Source: Bryobacteraceae bacterium
GTDB lineage: Bacteria > Acidobacteriota > Terriglobia > Bryobacterales > Bryobacteraceae
Length of the DNA: 64,000 nt
Assembly (NCBI GenBank): GCA_026129905.1
Contig: JAHCHE010000001.1
Location: 186,001-250,000 of the forward strand
Direction: 5' to 3'
The notes under the pieces were generated by a model that saw only the letters and a list, made by a program, of their open reading frames with translations, ran no database searches and was not told the DNA's origin. Position numbers and translations under genes: made by a program. The first letter of the stretch is position 1. Each line of letters begins with the position of its first letter. This document shows positions 18,176 to 26,680 of the stretch, piece after piece.

Positions 18176-18225
18176 CAGGCCGCGCTCTCCTTCCTACAGC
18201 GCACGGGAGCTGCCTCCGCAGCGTT

Positions 18226-18588
18226 TCAACCGCGCTCCAGGGATTCGCGGAGGAGATCCATGCCGCGATCGACGTTCAGCGCGGTGCGGATGCCGGGCAG
18301 CGAGAGTCCAAGTTCCACCAGGGTGATGGCAACCGAAGGCTGCATTCCCACGACCACAGTCTCCGCGTCCAAAATGCGCGACATCGAAGCGATATTGCCG
18401 AGCGTTCGGCCGATAAAGGAATCGACGATATCCAATGCCGAGATGTCGATGAGCACGCCGCGAGTCCGATCGTTCACAATCCGTTCTGTCAAGTCTTCCT
18501 GCAGCGTGATGGCGAGCCGGTCGTGCATGTCCACCTGAATGGTGACCAGCAGGAAGTCCCCCATTCTCAAGATCGGGATCCTGTCCAC
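18226..18588 (-). CDS. rsbS: RsbS-like STAS scaffold protein of the stressosome
   Basis: 120 residues, a single STAS domain. The opening DRIPILRMGDFLLVTIQVD is nearly diagnostic of RsbS, the invariant stressosome core protein. The regulatory serine lies in LIDISALDIVDSF, the position of Ser59 in Bacillus RsbS, which RsbT phosphorylates. RsbS with RsbR-type paralogues forms the icosahedral stressosome that holds RsbT. The start is GTG 18588, the only initiator that keeps the family N-terminus. The stop of rsbR lies 8 bp upstream. Confidence 0.9.
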   Translation of the reverse strand: MDRIPILRMGDFLLVTIQVDMHDRLAITLQEDLTERIVNDRTRGVLIDISALDIVDSFIGRTLGNIASMSRILDAETVVVGMQPSVAITLVELGLSLPGIRTALNVDRGMDLLRESLERG

Positions 18589-18596
18589 GCTGGATC

Positions 18597-19436
18597 TTAC
18601 CCCTTGGCGACAGCCAACCCTTTCTTTCGAAGCGCCACCTGGAACGCGTCGGCCAAGGTTGCCTTGGTCAGCACGCCCCCGAGATCGACGCCGAGGTGGA
18701 TAATCGTTTGGGCGATCTGCGGGCGAATTCCGCTGATGATGCACTCGGCGCCCATCAGGCGGGCGGCGGCGACGGTCTTCAGCAGGTGCTGCGCCACCAG
18801 CGTGTCCACCGTCGGCACCCCGGTGATGTCGATGATGGCGATGCCGGCGCTCTTGGCGACGATCGCTTCCAGAAGATTCTGCATGACGATCTGGGTTCGA
18901 TTGCTATCCAGCGTGCCAATGAGCGGGAGCGCCAGGATGCCGTGCCAGAGTTCCACGACGGGCGTGGACAGCTCGAGCATCTCCTGCTGCTGCCTGACGA
19001 TCACCTCCTCACGGGCTTTCTGGTAGATCTCGGCGGTGTATAGTCCCAGCTTGTCGAACAGCTCGGTGGCCGTCCAGGTCTCCTCGGCCAGGGTCTCCGC
19101 GTCCGAGCCAAATTCGCTTCTCAGGCGCTTGAAGATGGCCTGTTTGAACGAAAACACGAACGTGGCGGTTTCCGTGGGAGAGAAGCCCTGCGCCGCCCGC
19201 TCCCGAGAGAGATCCGCTAGCAGGTCGCGCGTTCGCGACCACTCTGCCCGCGTCGTATCGCCGAGTTCGCCGTCTCTGGCCGCTTCGCGAACGGCCGCGA
19301 TGAACTCGCGCGCCAAGGGCTGCAACTTCGCCTCGGCAAGTCGTCCACCGGTCGAAGTCCGTTGAATTTCGAGCCAGTCAGCGATCAGTTTTTCTTCATG
19401 GCGATCGATGATTTCCGCGAGACGAGTCCTCGGCAA
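18597..19436 (-). CDS. rsbR: RsbR-type stressosome sensor (N-terminal sensory domain + STAS)
   Basis: 279 residues. Residues 1-150 form an all-helical N-terminal domain (LAEIIDRHEEKLIADWLEIQ ... RERAAQGFSPTETATFVFSF) resembling the RsbRD N-terminal domain rather than the globin fold of RsbRA. Residues 160-275 are a STAS domain (PVVELWHGILALPLIGTLD). Both regulatory threonines of RsbR appear conserved by position: AIIDITGVPTVDT (Thr171 equivalent) and GIRPQIAQTIIHLG (Thr205 equivalent). It is therefore likely phosphorylatable by RsbT. The start is TTG 19436 with GGAGGG 6 nt upstream. It is the first gene of the operon; the signal it senses is unknown. Confidence 0.9.
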   Translation of the reverse strand: MPRTRLAEIIDRHEEKLIADWLEIQRTSTGGRLAEAKLQPLAREFIAAVREAARDGELGDTTRAEWSRTRDLLADLSRERAAQGFSPTETATFVFSFKQAIFKRLRSEFGSDAETLAEETWTATELFDKLGLYTAEIYQKAREEVIVRQQQEMLELSTPVVELWHGILALPLIGTLDSNRTQIVMQNLLEAIVAKSAGIAIIDITGVPTVDTLVAQHLLKTVAAARLMGAECIISGIRPQIAQTIIHLGVDLGGVLTKATLADAFQVALRKKGLAVAKG

Positions 19437-19531
19437 ACGGTTCCCTCCGTACGAACGCGACGTCTGACTAAGTGTAGCGCACGGACGCCAGCATGAAAAT
19501 GAGAATCTCGTCTTGCGGCAGCGCTTCGCCC

Positions 19532-19560
19532 TTGACAGGAATTTCGACCCGGCGTAGAGT
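19532..19560 (+). promoter_or_regulatory. Sigma-70 promoter for the 45-residue membrane peptide
   Basis: A perfect TTGACA (19532-19537), a 17-nt spacer and TAGAGT (19555-19560), followed 10 nt later by GGAAGGAG and an ATG at 19589. It diverges from the stressosome operon within a 152-bp gap. Confidence 0.65.
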
Positions 19561-19588
19561 TGGGACAGAAGGAAGGAGTGGGGTTTCG

Positions 19589-19726
19589 ATGCTTGAAGTG
19601 TCGAAACATGAACGGGCGGATCCCGACGAAAGGAAGATCATTGCCCTCGAGTTCATCGCCGCCACCTCGATTCTCCTGATCGTCGCCTTCGTCCTTTACA
19701 TGGTGTTCACATTCCGGCCGTCATAA
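19589..19726 (+). CDS. 45-residue single-helix membrane peptide
   Basis: A charged N-terminus (LEVSKHERADPDERKIIALE) is followed by one transmembrane helix (about residues 21-41, FIAATSILLIVAFVLYMVF) and a short FRPS tail. It has its own strong sigma-70-like promoter and a strong GGAAGGAG ribosome site, which argue that it is a real gene despite its size. It is transcribed away from the stressosome operon. I do not recognise a family; it could be a small membrane regulator or the stub of a small anchored protein. Confidence 0.6.
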   Translation: MLEVSKHERADPDERKIIALEFIAATSILLIVAFVLYMVFTFRPS

Positions 19727-19741
19727 ACGGCTCGGGCGATG

Positions 19742-21221
19742 CTACTCCAGGCGTAGTTGCACGCCTTTTCTGCTGGTTTCGAATCCCGCGGTGAGGCGGA
19801 CGTCCACCCACCGACCGGCCGGGGCGCCGTCGGGAATGCGAAAGTTGATCTGCGCTACGCCGGGATAGACGTAACCGGCGAAGATCAGGTCCTCCGGCGG
19901 CGCGTTCGCTCCACCCACCTCCAGCCGCAAGGGCAACCTCGGCGCCGGATACCGCGCCGGGGAAGCCGCCGCTGTCCCCAAGCCGGTGGCCCACAGCGCG
20001 ACGACAGAGCCTGGCCGAGCCGGGCGATCTTCTCCGTTCATCGTTCCGTCGGCGTTCACGACGACCGCCGGGCCCACAAAGGCGCTGCCAGTGAAGATCG
20101 CCGGCCTGGCGGCGACCACCGGGACGCGAACCGCAGGGCTTTGGAGTCCCCGATACGCAACCCAAACGGGAACGGTGTTCTTTCCGCGTACGCCGTCAGG
20201 GACGCGGGCGACGAGGCGCTCGGCCGACGCATACGAGATCTCCCCTCGTTCCTCACCGAAGTAGACGCGAACGCCGGAAATCTCCTGGCGAAAGCCGCCG
20301 GGAGCGGACGGCGTCTCCGGCCCGAGGCGCTCGCCCGAGATTGCGATCAGCTCGCCGGGAGCGATGGCTCCGGCGGCGCCGCCGGCCAGGTTCACGATGG
20401 CCGCGGCCGTGATCGCCGGCGCGGACGAAGGATCGGGCGTGCAGTAGTCCGCGGGCGCGCTCACGGAAGCAATTTCGACGGGCGCCCCTTTGCGGATGAC
20501 GAATTCGCTCAGCCCGACGATGCTGTCCGGATTGCCCCAGTCGTAGGTGTAGCCCAGGCGCGTCCAGGGCATGCCGTTGTCAGTGTAGCTGATGGCCTTC
20601 AGGGCGTTAATCCAGCGGACGTGATCGTCGCTGAGGGTCAGGAACGGTCCGCCGCCGGGAAAGTCCAGTTCGGCCTCGTGGTCGGTGATTTCGGGGTCGG
20701 GGCTGGGGCGGAACAGGTCGCCGGGGGAGGCCCATATTTCCACCAGTCGGGACCGGCCGCCGTCCGGGTTGAGGCCGATGAGCTGCTCCAACCGGAGGTT
20801 CAGCTCGGCCGGAGCGATGACGTGCGCGGCGCAGAAGCCCTTCAACTCGGGGACCATCATCACCCAGACGTCGCGCGCGAGCGTGGTGGTTTGGCCCACC
20901 AGAGCGTCGTATCCGGCATAGCCGGTGAAGACGACCGTAAGCACGCGCCGCTCCGGGCCTTCGCCCTTCCAGATGAGTCCTTCGTTCGTTGCGGCTGGTG
21001 ACGGCAATCAGGTTGCGGTTAATGCGCGCCGGATCCTCGACGGCGGCATCGGTCCGGGCAGCGATGAAACGAGCCAGCAGTTCCGGCGCCACTTCCCATC
21101 CCCGCCGGGCCGCCGGGCTGTCTTCAAAACGGCCGATCGCGACGTACCGTTGCAGGCTGGCGTCGGCGGCCGCGCAGGCGGCGCAATGGAGCGCGATGCA
21201 CAAGAGCAGATTTCGGCCCAT
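19742..21221 (-). pseudogene. Secreted Solibacter-type protein with a 4-bp duplication frameshift
   Basis: The intact product would be about 491 residues. The 5' part (21221 to about 20990) encodes a signal peptide (GRNLLLCIALHCAACAAADA) and continues LQRYVAIGRFEDSPAARRGW to NRNLIAVTSRNE. The frame then changes, and the rest reads GLIWKGEGPERRVLTVVFTG down to 19742. It ends in the Ig-like C-terminal module typical of Solibacter secreted proteins (TIGR03437-like: LAGGAAGAIAPGELIAISGE, VWAYRGLQ-type strands, VVALWATGLGTAAASPARYP, GYVYPGVAQINFRIPDGAPA). The shift coincides with the tandem tetranucleotide TTCGTTCGTT at 20981-20990 on the plus strand. Removing one copy restores an open frame of exactly 492 codons including the stop. 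It is either a slippage mutation, phase variation or an assembly error. The function of the N-terminal half is unknown. Confidence 0.75.
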
Positions 21222-21293
21222 GCGCGCCCATCGGCAGTTTGGCGTCCGGAGTCCAGCGGGAGGCGCCAGAAGAGGGCTGCCACCCGGCTGCGC

Positions 21294-22925
21294 TCAGAGG
21301 TCCACCTCCTGATACAAGTCGCCCGATTCGGCGATGGCCAAGCCGAGGTTGTAGCGTATCGAAGCCTCGAAAGCCTTCAGTGAGCTTCGCGTCGCGAACC
21401 AGGCGGCGCCGCCGAGCAGGACCGAGACAGCGGCCAACACGGCGGGCGCCCGGAAGAGCAGGATGTATTGCAGGGCGATCGCGATGCCGATCACCAGGAC
21501 GCCCGCGATCAGCACCGGCATCATGAAAGGCGTTCTCGACGACAGCGGCTGCTTGCCGAAGGGGACGCCGTCAATCAGCCGCAGCTCCAGTCCGAGGTAG
21601 AGGGACGAAACCGCTACGCTGTACGCGGCGAACAGCGCCGCTTCCGGAAGTCCCCAGTACCAGGGGAAGATTGCGAGAACCACCGCATTCGGAATGAGCG
21701 CGAACGACAGCCAGAGCAAGGCATACACGCCGGCTGCGAACCGGCCGAGCGCCTGGCCCGGCGCGAGCAGAAATAACCAGATGCCCTTGTAGTCGCCGCC
21801 GTAGGGCAGCAGCATGCACGTCCAGAAGCCGACGACGCCGAGAAGATGAGGCAGGACGTGCATGATGGTGAACCGGTCCGAAAAGGGCGATGCCGCGAAG
21901 TCCCGCACCGCCAGGATGGCCGGGCCGACCAGGGCGATCATTGCCGGGAGCATCTGCCTTCGAAACTGCCAATCGCGAACCATCATTATGGCCGCGTACT
22001 CGAAGCCCGCCCGGGCCGCCTGGCCTCCGAACCGCCGCGCAATCGCCTTCCCGAACCATAAGCGGCGAGAGCGCGGCCTCCGGACCGGTCCTCCGCGAAC
22101 GATGCCGGATGCCCGGACCAGGAAGTCCGCGGACAGCGAGCGCAGGCCCAGAAAAACGATGGCGGCCGCGATGAAGCCCGCGGCGGCGAGCGCGCCCCAC
22201 CGCGCCGGAGCTTCCTCCGGCAGTAAGCCGCTCACATTCCATTGCGCGAAGAACTCTCGGAGGTCCCGATAGAGAATGACGCCAACCCACGGAGCAATCT
22301 CGGCGATCTGTCCGGCCGCTTTCAGGCGTCCCGGCGGCGCGAAGCGCAGCAGCCAGCCGAACAAGGCGCAGCAGAACAGGGCTGTCAACGCGCCGGCGGC
22401 CAGTCCCGCCAGCAAGTGGACCAAGGGGTAACTCCAGGAGGAATCGTTCAGCGCCAGCCCGAGCATCGCCGGCGCCGCATTGATAGCGGGAACCAGAAGG
22501 AAGACGATCCGCAACAGGTGACTCAGCTTCGCGGCCGAATAGGTGGCGCCGTTCACCGGCTGGTGCGCCAGCACGAGCGCCTCGACGGGATTCACCAGGC
22601 TGTTACCGGTCTCCGCGAGCAGAATGCTTAGAAGAATAAAGACGGTAATAAACAGAAATCCAGTGAAATAGGAGGTCAATGAGGGCTGAGCCGCAACCAT
22701 GAGCAGGCCGAACAGACCAACAAAGGCGGCGTAGAGGAGCGCGACTGTCTTGAGAGCGATACCGTCCCGGCCAAGCTGGCTCAGCACGTCGCGACGTTCG
22801 GTGAGTTGGGAGAACAGGTCCACCAGCAGCCAGTACTGCCTGGGGTTAATTCCCGCGGCGGTCAGCAGGCGCGACGCGGCCGGTCCGCGAAGCAGCGTTG
22901 GGGCCGCCTGGAGCGCCGCGCTCAT
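21294..22925 (-). CDS. ABC exporter membrane subunit, large hydrophobic type
   Basis: 543 residues with about 12 predicted transmembrane helices (for example VALLYAAFVGLFGLLMVAA, FTGFLFITVFILLSILLAE, LLAGLAAGALTALFCCALF, VLAAVSVLLGGAAWFAT). There is no nucleotide-binding domain. It begins on the ATGA overlap with the ATPase gene, so the two form one transporter. The size and topology suit an ABC-2-like exporter of the kind found in Acidobacteriota; substrate unknown (drug, lipid or peptide). The N-terminal segment INPRQYWLLVDLFSQLTERR is an amphipathic cytosolic lead-in. Confidence 0.75.
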   Translation of the reverse strand: MSAALQAAPTLLRGPAASRLLTAAGINPRQYWLLVDLFSQLTERRDVLSQLGRDGIALKTVALLYAAFVGLFGLLMVAAQPSLTSYFTGFLFITVFILLSILLAETGNSLVNPVEALVLAHQPVNGATYSAAKLSHLLRIVFLLVPAINAAPAMLGLALNDSSWSYPLVHLLAGLAAGALTALFCCALFGWLLRFAPPGRLKAAGQIAEIAPWVGVILYRDLREFFAQWNVSGLLPEEAPARWGALAAAGFIAAAIVFLGLRSLSADFLVRASGIVRGGPVRRPRSRRLWFGKAIARRFGGQAARAGFEYAAIMMVRDWQFRRQMLPAMIALVGPAILAVRDFAASPFSDRFTIMHVLPHLLGVVGFWTCMLLPYGGDYKGIWLFLLAPGQALGRFAAGVYALLWLSFALIPNAVVLAIFPWYWGLPEAALFAAYSVAVSSLYLGLELRLIDGVPFGKQPLSSRTPFMMPVLIAGVLVIGIAIALQYILLFRAPAVLAAVSVLLGGAAWFATRSSLKAFEASIRYNLGLAIAESGDLYQEVDL

Positions 22926-23698
22926 GGCTGAAGAGCCGCCACAATGCGGCCAACCGCGGAGTCCGTGTCCCCGGACTGCGTCAGCCGACGGAACACGTCC
23001 TCCAGGGTGGCTTCGCTGGTGGACGCCTTCAGGGTTTCGGCGGAGTCGTCGGCGATCAGACTGCCTTTGTGGATGATCAGGACGCGGTCGCAGACTCGCT
23101 CCACCACATCCAGAACGTGCGAGCTGTAAAGGATGGTTTTGCCGGCGGAGGCGAGCGCCGCGATCAGGTCTTTCACCATGATGCTCGCGTTCACGTCCAG
23201 GCCGGAAAGCGGCTCGTCCAGCAGAATGAGGTCGGGATTGTGTAGGAGGGCGGCGGCGATCAGGATTTTCTGCCGCATGCCTTTGGAGTACGAATCGAGG
23301 CGGTCCAAACGATCCGCGCCGAGATCGAAGCTTTCCAGCAGCGCCCGGATGCGGATCTGAAGGGCGTCTTCCTCGACGCCGTGCAGCCGGCCGGAGAGTT
23401 CGAGGAATTCCTGCCCGGTGAGGGTCTCGAACAGGACCGCGGCTTCGGGCACGTAGCCGATGCGCCGCTTGACCTCGACGGCCCGCTCCGGCAAGGGCAG
23501 ACCAGCGACGGAAACCGTCCCAGCCCCGGGCGTGAGGATGCCCGCGATCAGCTTAATGGTAGTGGTTTTTCCGGCGCCGTTGGGTCCGAGCAGACCGACG
23601 ATTTCGCCGGGACGGAGACGAAACGAGATCCCATGCAAGACTTCCGCGCGGCTGTAGCGGAACACAACGCCATCGAGTTCGACGATCGGTTGCGTCAA
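22922..23698 (-). CDS. ABC transporter ATP-binding subunit
   Basis: 258 residues. Walker A GLLGPNGAGKTTTIKL, Q loop YVPEAAVLFE, signature YSKGMRQKI, Walker B LILLDEPLSGLD and switch His in SSHVLDVVERV are all present, so it is a competent ATPase of the ABC-2/DrrA exporter type. It pairs with the permease that starts on its stop codon. It is separated from the upstream cytochrome gene by 57 bp and probably belongs to its own transcription unit. Confidence 0.9.
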   Translation of the reverse strand: MTQPIVELDGVVFRYSRAEVLHGISFRLRPGEIVGLLGPNGAGKTTTIKLIAGILTPGAGTVSVAGLPLPERAVEVKRRIGYVPEAAVLFETLTGQEFLELSGRLHGVEEDALQIRIRALLESFDLGADRLDRLDSYSKGMRQKILIAAALLHNPDLILLDEPLSGLDVNASIMVKDLIAALASAGKTILYSSHVLDVVERVCDRVLIIHKGSLIADDSAETLKASTSEATLEDVFRRLTQSGDTDSAVGRIVAALQP

Positions 23699-23755
23699 TG
23701 AGAGCGTCTCCCGGGGTCTTATTGTACGCCTGTTTTGAACACGGCCGCGCGGCTA

Positions 23756-24100
23756 TCAATCGTCGGGAAGCAGGTAATCGGCCAACCGCCGGATCTGGTC
23801 CTCGCTTAAAACGTCGCCGAATTTCGGCATTTTGATTCCGCCGGAGCGGATTTTGAACATGATGTACTTGCGGAGCGATTCCCGAGCCGCGGGCGGAGCG
23901 GTTTTGAAGCGGACCAGGGTGGGACCCATCTTGGGACTTTTCGGCTTCGACAGGTCGTGGCAGATGGAGCAGTTCTCGAGATAGAGATAGCGCGCCACCT
24001 GCTTCGGCTTCTCCCACGGAGGGGCCTTGCGCGAGGGCGCCGGCGCCGTCCAGACCGCGGCGAAGATCGCCGCCAGCGCCAGCGTGAATGCTCGGCTCAC
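23756..24100 (-). CDS. actE: ACIII subunit ActE, monohaem cytochrome c
   Basis: 114 residues with an export signal (SRAFTLALAAIFAAVWTAPAP) and one haem c site CSICH (about residue 48). The likely axial Met lies in GGIKMPKFG, and the chain ends EDQIRRLADYLLPDD as in class I cytochromes. It is the likely electron exit of alternative complex III towards a terminal oxidase. The start is GTG 24100, overlapping the actD stop (GTGA); a longer frame would read through actD. Unlike some ActE proteins, I see no lipobox Cys. Confidence 0.85.
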   Translation of the reverse strand: MSRAFTLALAAIFAAVWTAPAPSRKAPPWEKPKQVARYLYLENCSICHDLSKPKSPKMGPTLVRFKTAPPAARESLRKYIMFKIRSGGIKMPKFGDVLSEDQIRRLADYLLPDD

Positions 24101-24597
24101 GGCCGGTCCTCCAATTTCGCGACTTCCACCGCTCCGGTTCCTTCGAGGCAGTCCAACGCTGCCGGGGCCGCCTCGGGTCCGCAATGGACCCGAATGAAGC
24201 TTGCGGCGTGATCGACGGGAGGGGCGGGCCCCCGCCGCCGGAGCAGACCGGACTCCCAGAGGAACGCGAGCACGACGCCCGCCATCGCTCCCGCCATCGT
24301 CATCTCATAGGTGATAATGCCGGTGGCCCACCACGAAAAGATCGGCATTCCCCCAGTAACGAGCGGATAGTCGTGCTGGACGTAGTAGATAAACGCGGTG
24401 GCAAGCCCACCGTTGACGATGGCGCCCAACACGGCGATCAGCGAGGCGCGGCTCGGCGGGTGAACAAACGCCGCCGGCAATTCCAGGGGTCTCGAGGAAA
24501 ACACTTCGATCGCGCCGGAATCGAAACCGGCCTTCCGCAGCGCCACGACGCCCGAAGCCAACGCGTCCTCATCCGTGTACTTGCTTATGAGCCACAT
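24097..24597 (-). CDS. actD: ACIII subunit ActD (DUF3341)
   Basis: 166 residues. The N-terminal cytosolic ferredoxin-like fold (WLISKYTDEDALASGVVALR ... GFDSGAIEVFSSRPLEL) is followed by two transmembrane helices (about residues 53-78, IAVLGAIVNGGLATAFIYYV, and 87-113, ATGIITYEMTMAGAMAGVVL). This is the DUF3341/ActD pattern. The start at ATG 24597 is preferred because GGGAG lies 7 nt upstream; ATG 24603 is the alternative. Either way the 5' end overlaps actC by about 30 bp, an unusually long overlap. Confidence 0.85.
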   Translation of the reverse strand: MWLISKYTDEDALASGVVALRKAGFDSGAIEVFSSRPLELPAAFVHPPSRASLIAVLGAIVNGGLATAFIYYVQHDYPLVTGGMPIFSWWATGIITYEMTMAGAMAGVVLAFLWESGLLRRRGPAPPVDHAASFIRVHCGPEAAPAALDCLEGTGAVEVAKLEDRP

Positions 24598-25921
24598 CGT
24601 CATACTCCCAGATGGCGATAACCGAGAACAGCTTGGCGAAGATCAGGTACAGCAGAGTCATGCCGGCAAAAGTTCCTACGGTTATGGCAATCTCCACCCA
24701 GGTGGGCCAGTATTCGCCCCACGCCGCCGCCAGGCGCGGACGCGCCAGGACGCCCACCACAATCAGGAACCGCTCCAACCACATTCCGATCAGCACCGTG
24801 ACGCCGCAGATGGCGATATTTCGAATCGTCCGAAGCCGGCGGATGCCAAGCAGAATGAAAGGAATCACGAAATTCAGCGCCACCATTGCCCAGAAATACG
24901 GAGCGAACACGCCGTAAATCCGTTCTTCGAGCACCAGAAATTCATCCGGATGCTTTCCGTACCAGATGGTGAGGTGCTCCGCCACCGCGAAATAGGCCCA
25001 GACGATGCTCATCAGAAGAAGCAGTTTGCCGAGGTTGGCGAAATGCACGGGACGCAGGTAGGCCTCGAGGCGCAGAAAGCGGCGAAGCGCCGCCATCACA
25101 AGTACGAGCGCGGCGATGCCGCTGAAGATCGCACCGGCGACAAAGTACGGCCCGAAGATCGTGCTGTGCCAGGTGGGGGTGAGCGCCATGGCAAAGTCCC
25201 ACGAGACGACCGTATGTACGGAGACGGCAACGGCGAGGATAATGCCGGCCATTAATTTCATCGCGCGCTCCAGCGCGTGCCACTCGCGGCTGGTTCCCTG
25301 CCAACCCAACGAAAGAAGGCGGTAGAGCCTTGCCCGGATACCCGCGGCGCGCCGGCTGAGCAAGGCCAGGTCCGGGATCAGCGGCAGATAGAGATAGAGA
25401 ATGCTCCCGGTCATGTAGGTGAAGATCGCGGTGAGATCCCACAACAGAGGTGAGCGGAAGTTGGGCCAAAGCAGCCGCTCGTTCGGATACGGAATGAGCC
25501 AGTAGAAAATCCAGACGCGCCCAAGGTGAATCAGTGGGAACATGCCGCCGATCATCAGCGCGAACACGGTTATGGCTTCAGCCGCGCGGGTTACCGGCTT
25601 GCGCCACCCGGCGCCCGTGAGCCGCAGTATCGCGGAGATCAAGGTGCCGGCGTGTGAAATGCCAATCCAGAAGACGAAATTGACGATGTAAAAGCCCCAG
25701 AAGACCGGACGCCGGATGCCGGCCACGCCGATTCCCGCCGCGATCTGATATGCCCAGGCGACGCCGGCCCACGCCACTAGCGCGCCGCAAACGGCCACCG
25801 CGATCCAGTACCGGGCGCTGAAGCCCTCCAATGGCCGCAATAGATCCCGCTGAACCTCTTCCATGCGCGCCTGGGCCGGCGCCCTTGCGTCCATAGCGTA
25901 CGTTGGACGACCCGGGTCCAT
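24569..25921 (-). CDS. actC: ACIII subunit ActC, NrfD/PsrC-like quinol-oxidising membrane protein
   Basis: 450 residues with about ten transmembrane helices. The family segment FWGFYIVNFVFWIGISHAGT carries the conserved His of the quinol pocket. Further hallmarks are GGMFPLIHLGRVWIFYWLIP, FTYMTGSILYLYLPLIPDL and WDFAMALTPTWHSTIFGPYF. ActC is the quinol-binding, proton-path subunit of alternative complex III. The start at 25921 lies 4 bp after the actB2 stop; internal Met codons at 25894 and 25864 are alternatives because the first 20 residues are poorly hydrophobic. A second NrfD-like subunit (ActF) is not found nearby. Confidence 0.9.
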   Translation of the reverse strand: MDPGRPTYAMDARAPAQARMEEVQRDLLRPLEGFSARYWIAVAVCGALVAWAGVAWAYQIAAGIGVAGIRRPVFWGFYIVNFVFWIGISHAGTLISAILRLTGAGWRKPVTRAAEAITVFALMIGGMFPLIHLGRVWIFYWLIPYPNERLLWPNFRSPLLWDLTAIFTYMTGSILYLYLPLIPDLALLSRRAAGIRARLYRLLSLGWQGTSREWHALERAMKLMAGIILAVAVSVHTVVSWDFAMALTPTWHSTIFGPYFVAGAIFSGIAALVLVMAALRRFLRLEAYLRPVHFANLGKLLLLMSIVWAYFAVAEHLTIWYGKHPDEFLVLEERIYGVFAPYFWAMVALNFVIPFILLGIRRLRTIRNIAICGVTVLIGMWLERFLIVVGVLARPRLAAAWGEYWPTWVEIAITVGTFAGMTLLYLIFAKLFSVIAIWEYDDVAHKQVHG

Positions 25922-25925
25922 GGGA

Positions 25926-26648
25926 TCAGGAAAGCCTCGAAAGATAGATCACCTTCGGCTCCGTACCGAGTTCTTCGAGCAATCGCGTCGCGCGAGCGGA
26001 CCCGGCCAAACGGGAGACCTTGCTGTCGGCGTCGTTCAGGTCGCCAAACACGATGGCCTCCGCCGGACACGCCTGCGCGCAGGCAGGCTGAATTTCGCCG
26101 TCCGCCACCGGCCGGCTTTCACGCGCCGCTTCCAGACGCGCGCGCTTGATTCTCTGCACGCAGAAGGTGCACTTCTCCATCACCCCGTCGGGCCGGATGG
26201 AGACGTCGGGATTGAGTTGCAGGTCGAGCGGCTCCGGCCAGACCGGGTCGAACCAGTTGAAGAAGCGCACGCTGTAGGGGCAGTTGTTGCCGCAATAGCG
26301 GGTGCCGACGCACCGGTTGTACACCTGGGCGTTCAAACCGTCGGGCGTCTGATAGGTGGCGTACACCGGGCAGACCGGCTCGCACGGCGCCTGGTCGCAA
26401 TGCTGGCACAATACCGGCATGTATTTCAGCTTAATGTCTGGAAATTCGCCCTCATAATACCGGTCGATGCGGATCCAATGAAACGCGCGGCCCGTGGCGG
26501 CGGATTCCGGCGTGGAAAGCGGCAGGTTGTTTTCGGCGTGGCAGGCGGCCACGCAGGCGCCGCAGCCGGTGCAGCGGTCCAGGTCGATCGTCATCCCCCA
26601 GCGCGGCGTCTTCTTCGCGTCCGATTGGCTTTCCTCTTGCGTGCTCAT
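25926..26648 (-). CDS. actB2: ACIII iron-sulfur subunit (ActB2 part), four-cluster ferredoxin
   Basis: 240 residues of DMSO-reductase-B type. Cysteine groups in order are CTGCGACVAACH, CQHCDQAPCEPVCP, CVGTRYCGNNCPY, CTFCVQRIK and CAQACP, enough for four cubane-type clusters. It passes electrons between the NrfD-type subunit and the cytochromes. In Rhodothermus-type ACIII this domain is fused to the C-terminus of the molybdopterin-fold domain; here it is a separate gene, 32 bp downstream of it. No signal peptide, consistent with co-export bound to the Tat-type partner. Confidence 0.9.
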   Translation of the reverse strand: MSTQEESQSDAKKTPRWGMTIDLDRCTGCGACVAACHAENNLPLSTPESAATGRAFHWIRIDRYYEGEFPDIKLKYMPVLCQHCDQAPCEPVCPVYATYQTPDGLNAQVYNRCVGTRYCGNNCPYSVRFFNWFDPVWPEPLDLQLNPDVSIRPDGVMEKCTFCVQRIKRARLEAARESRPVADGEIQPACAQACPAEAIVFGDLNDADSKVSRLAGSARATRLLEELGTEPKVIYLSRLS

Positions 26649-26680
26649 CTGCCCCTCGCTCGTGGATTCACCGGAATTCG

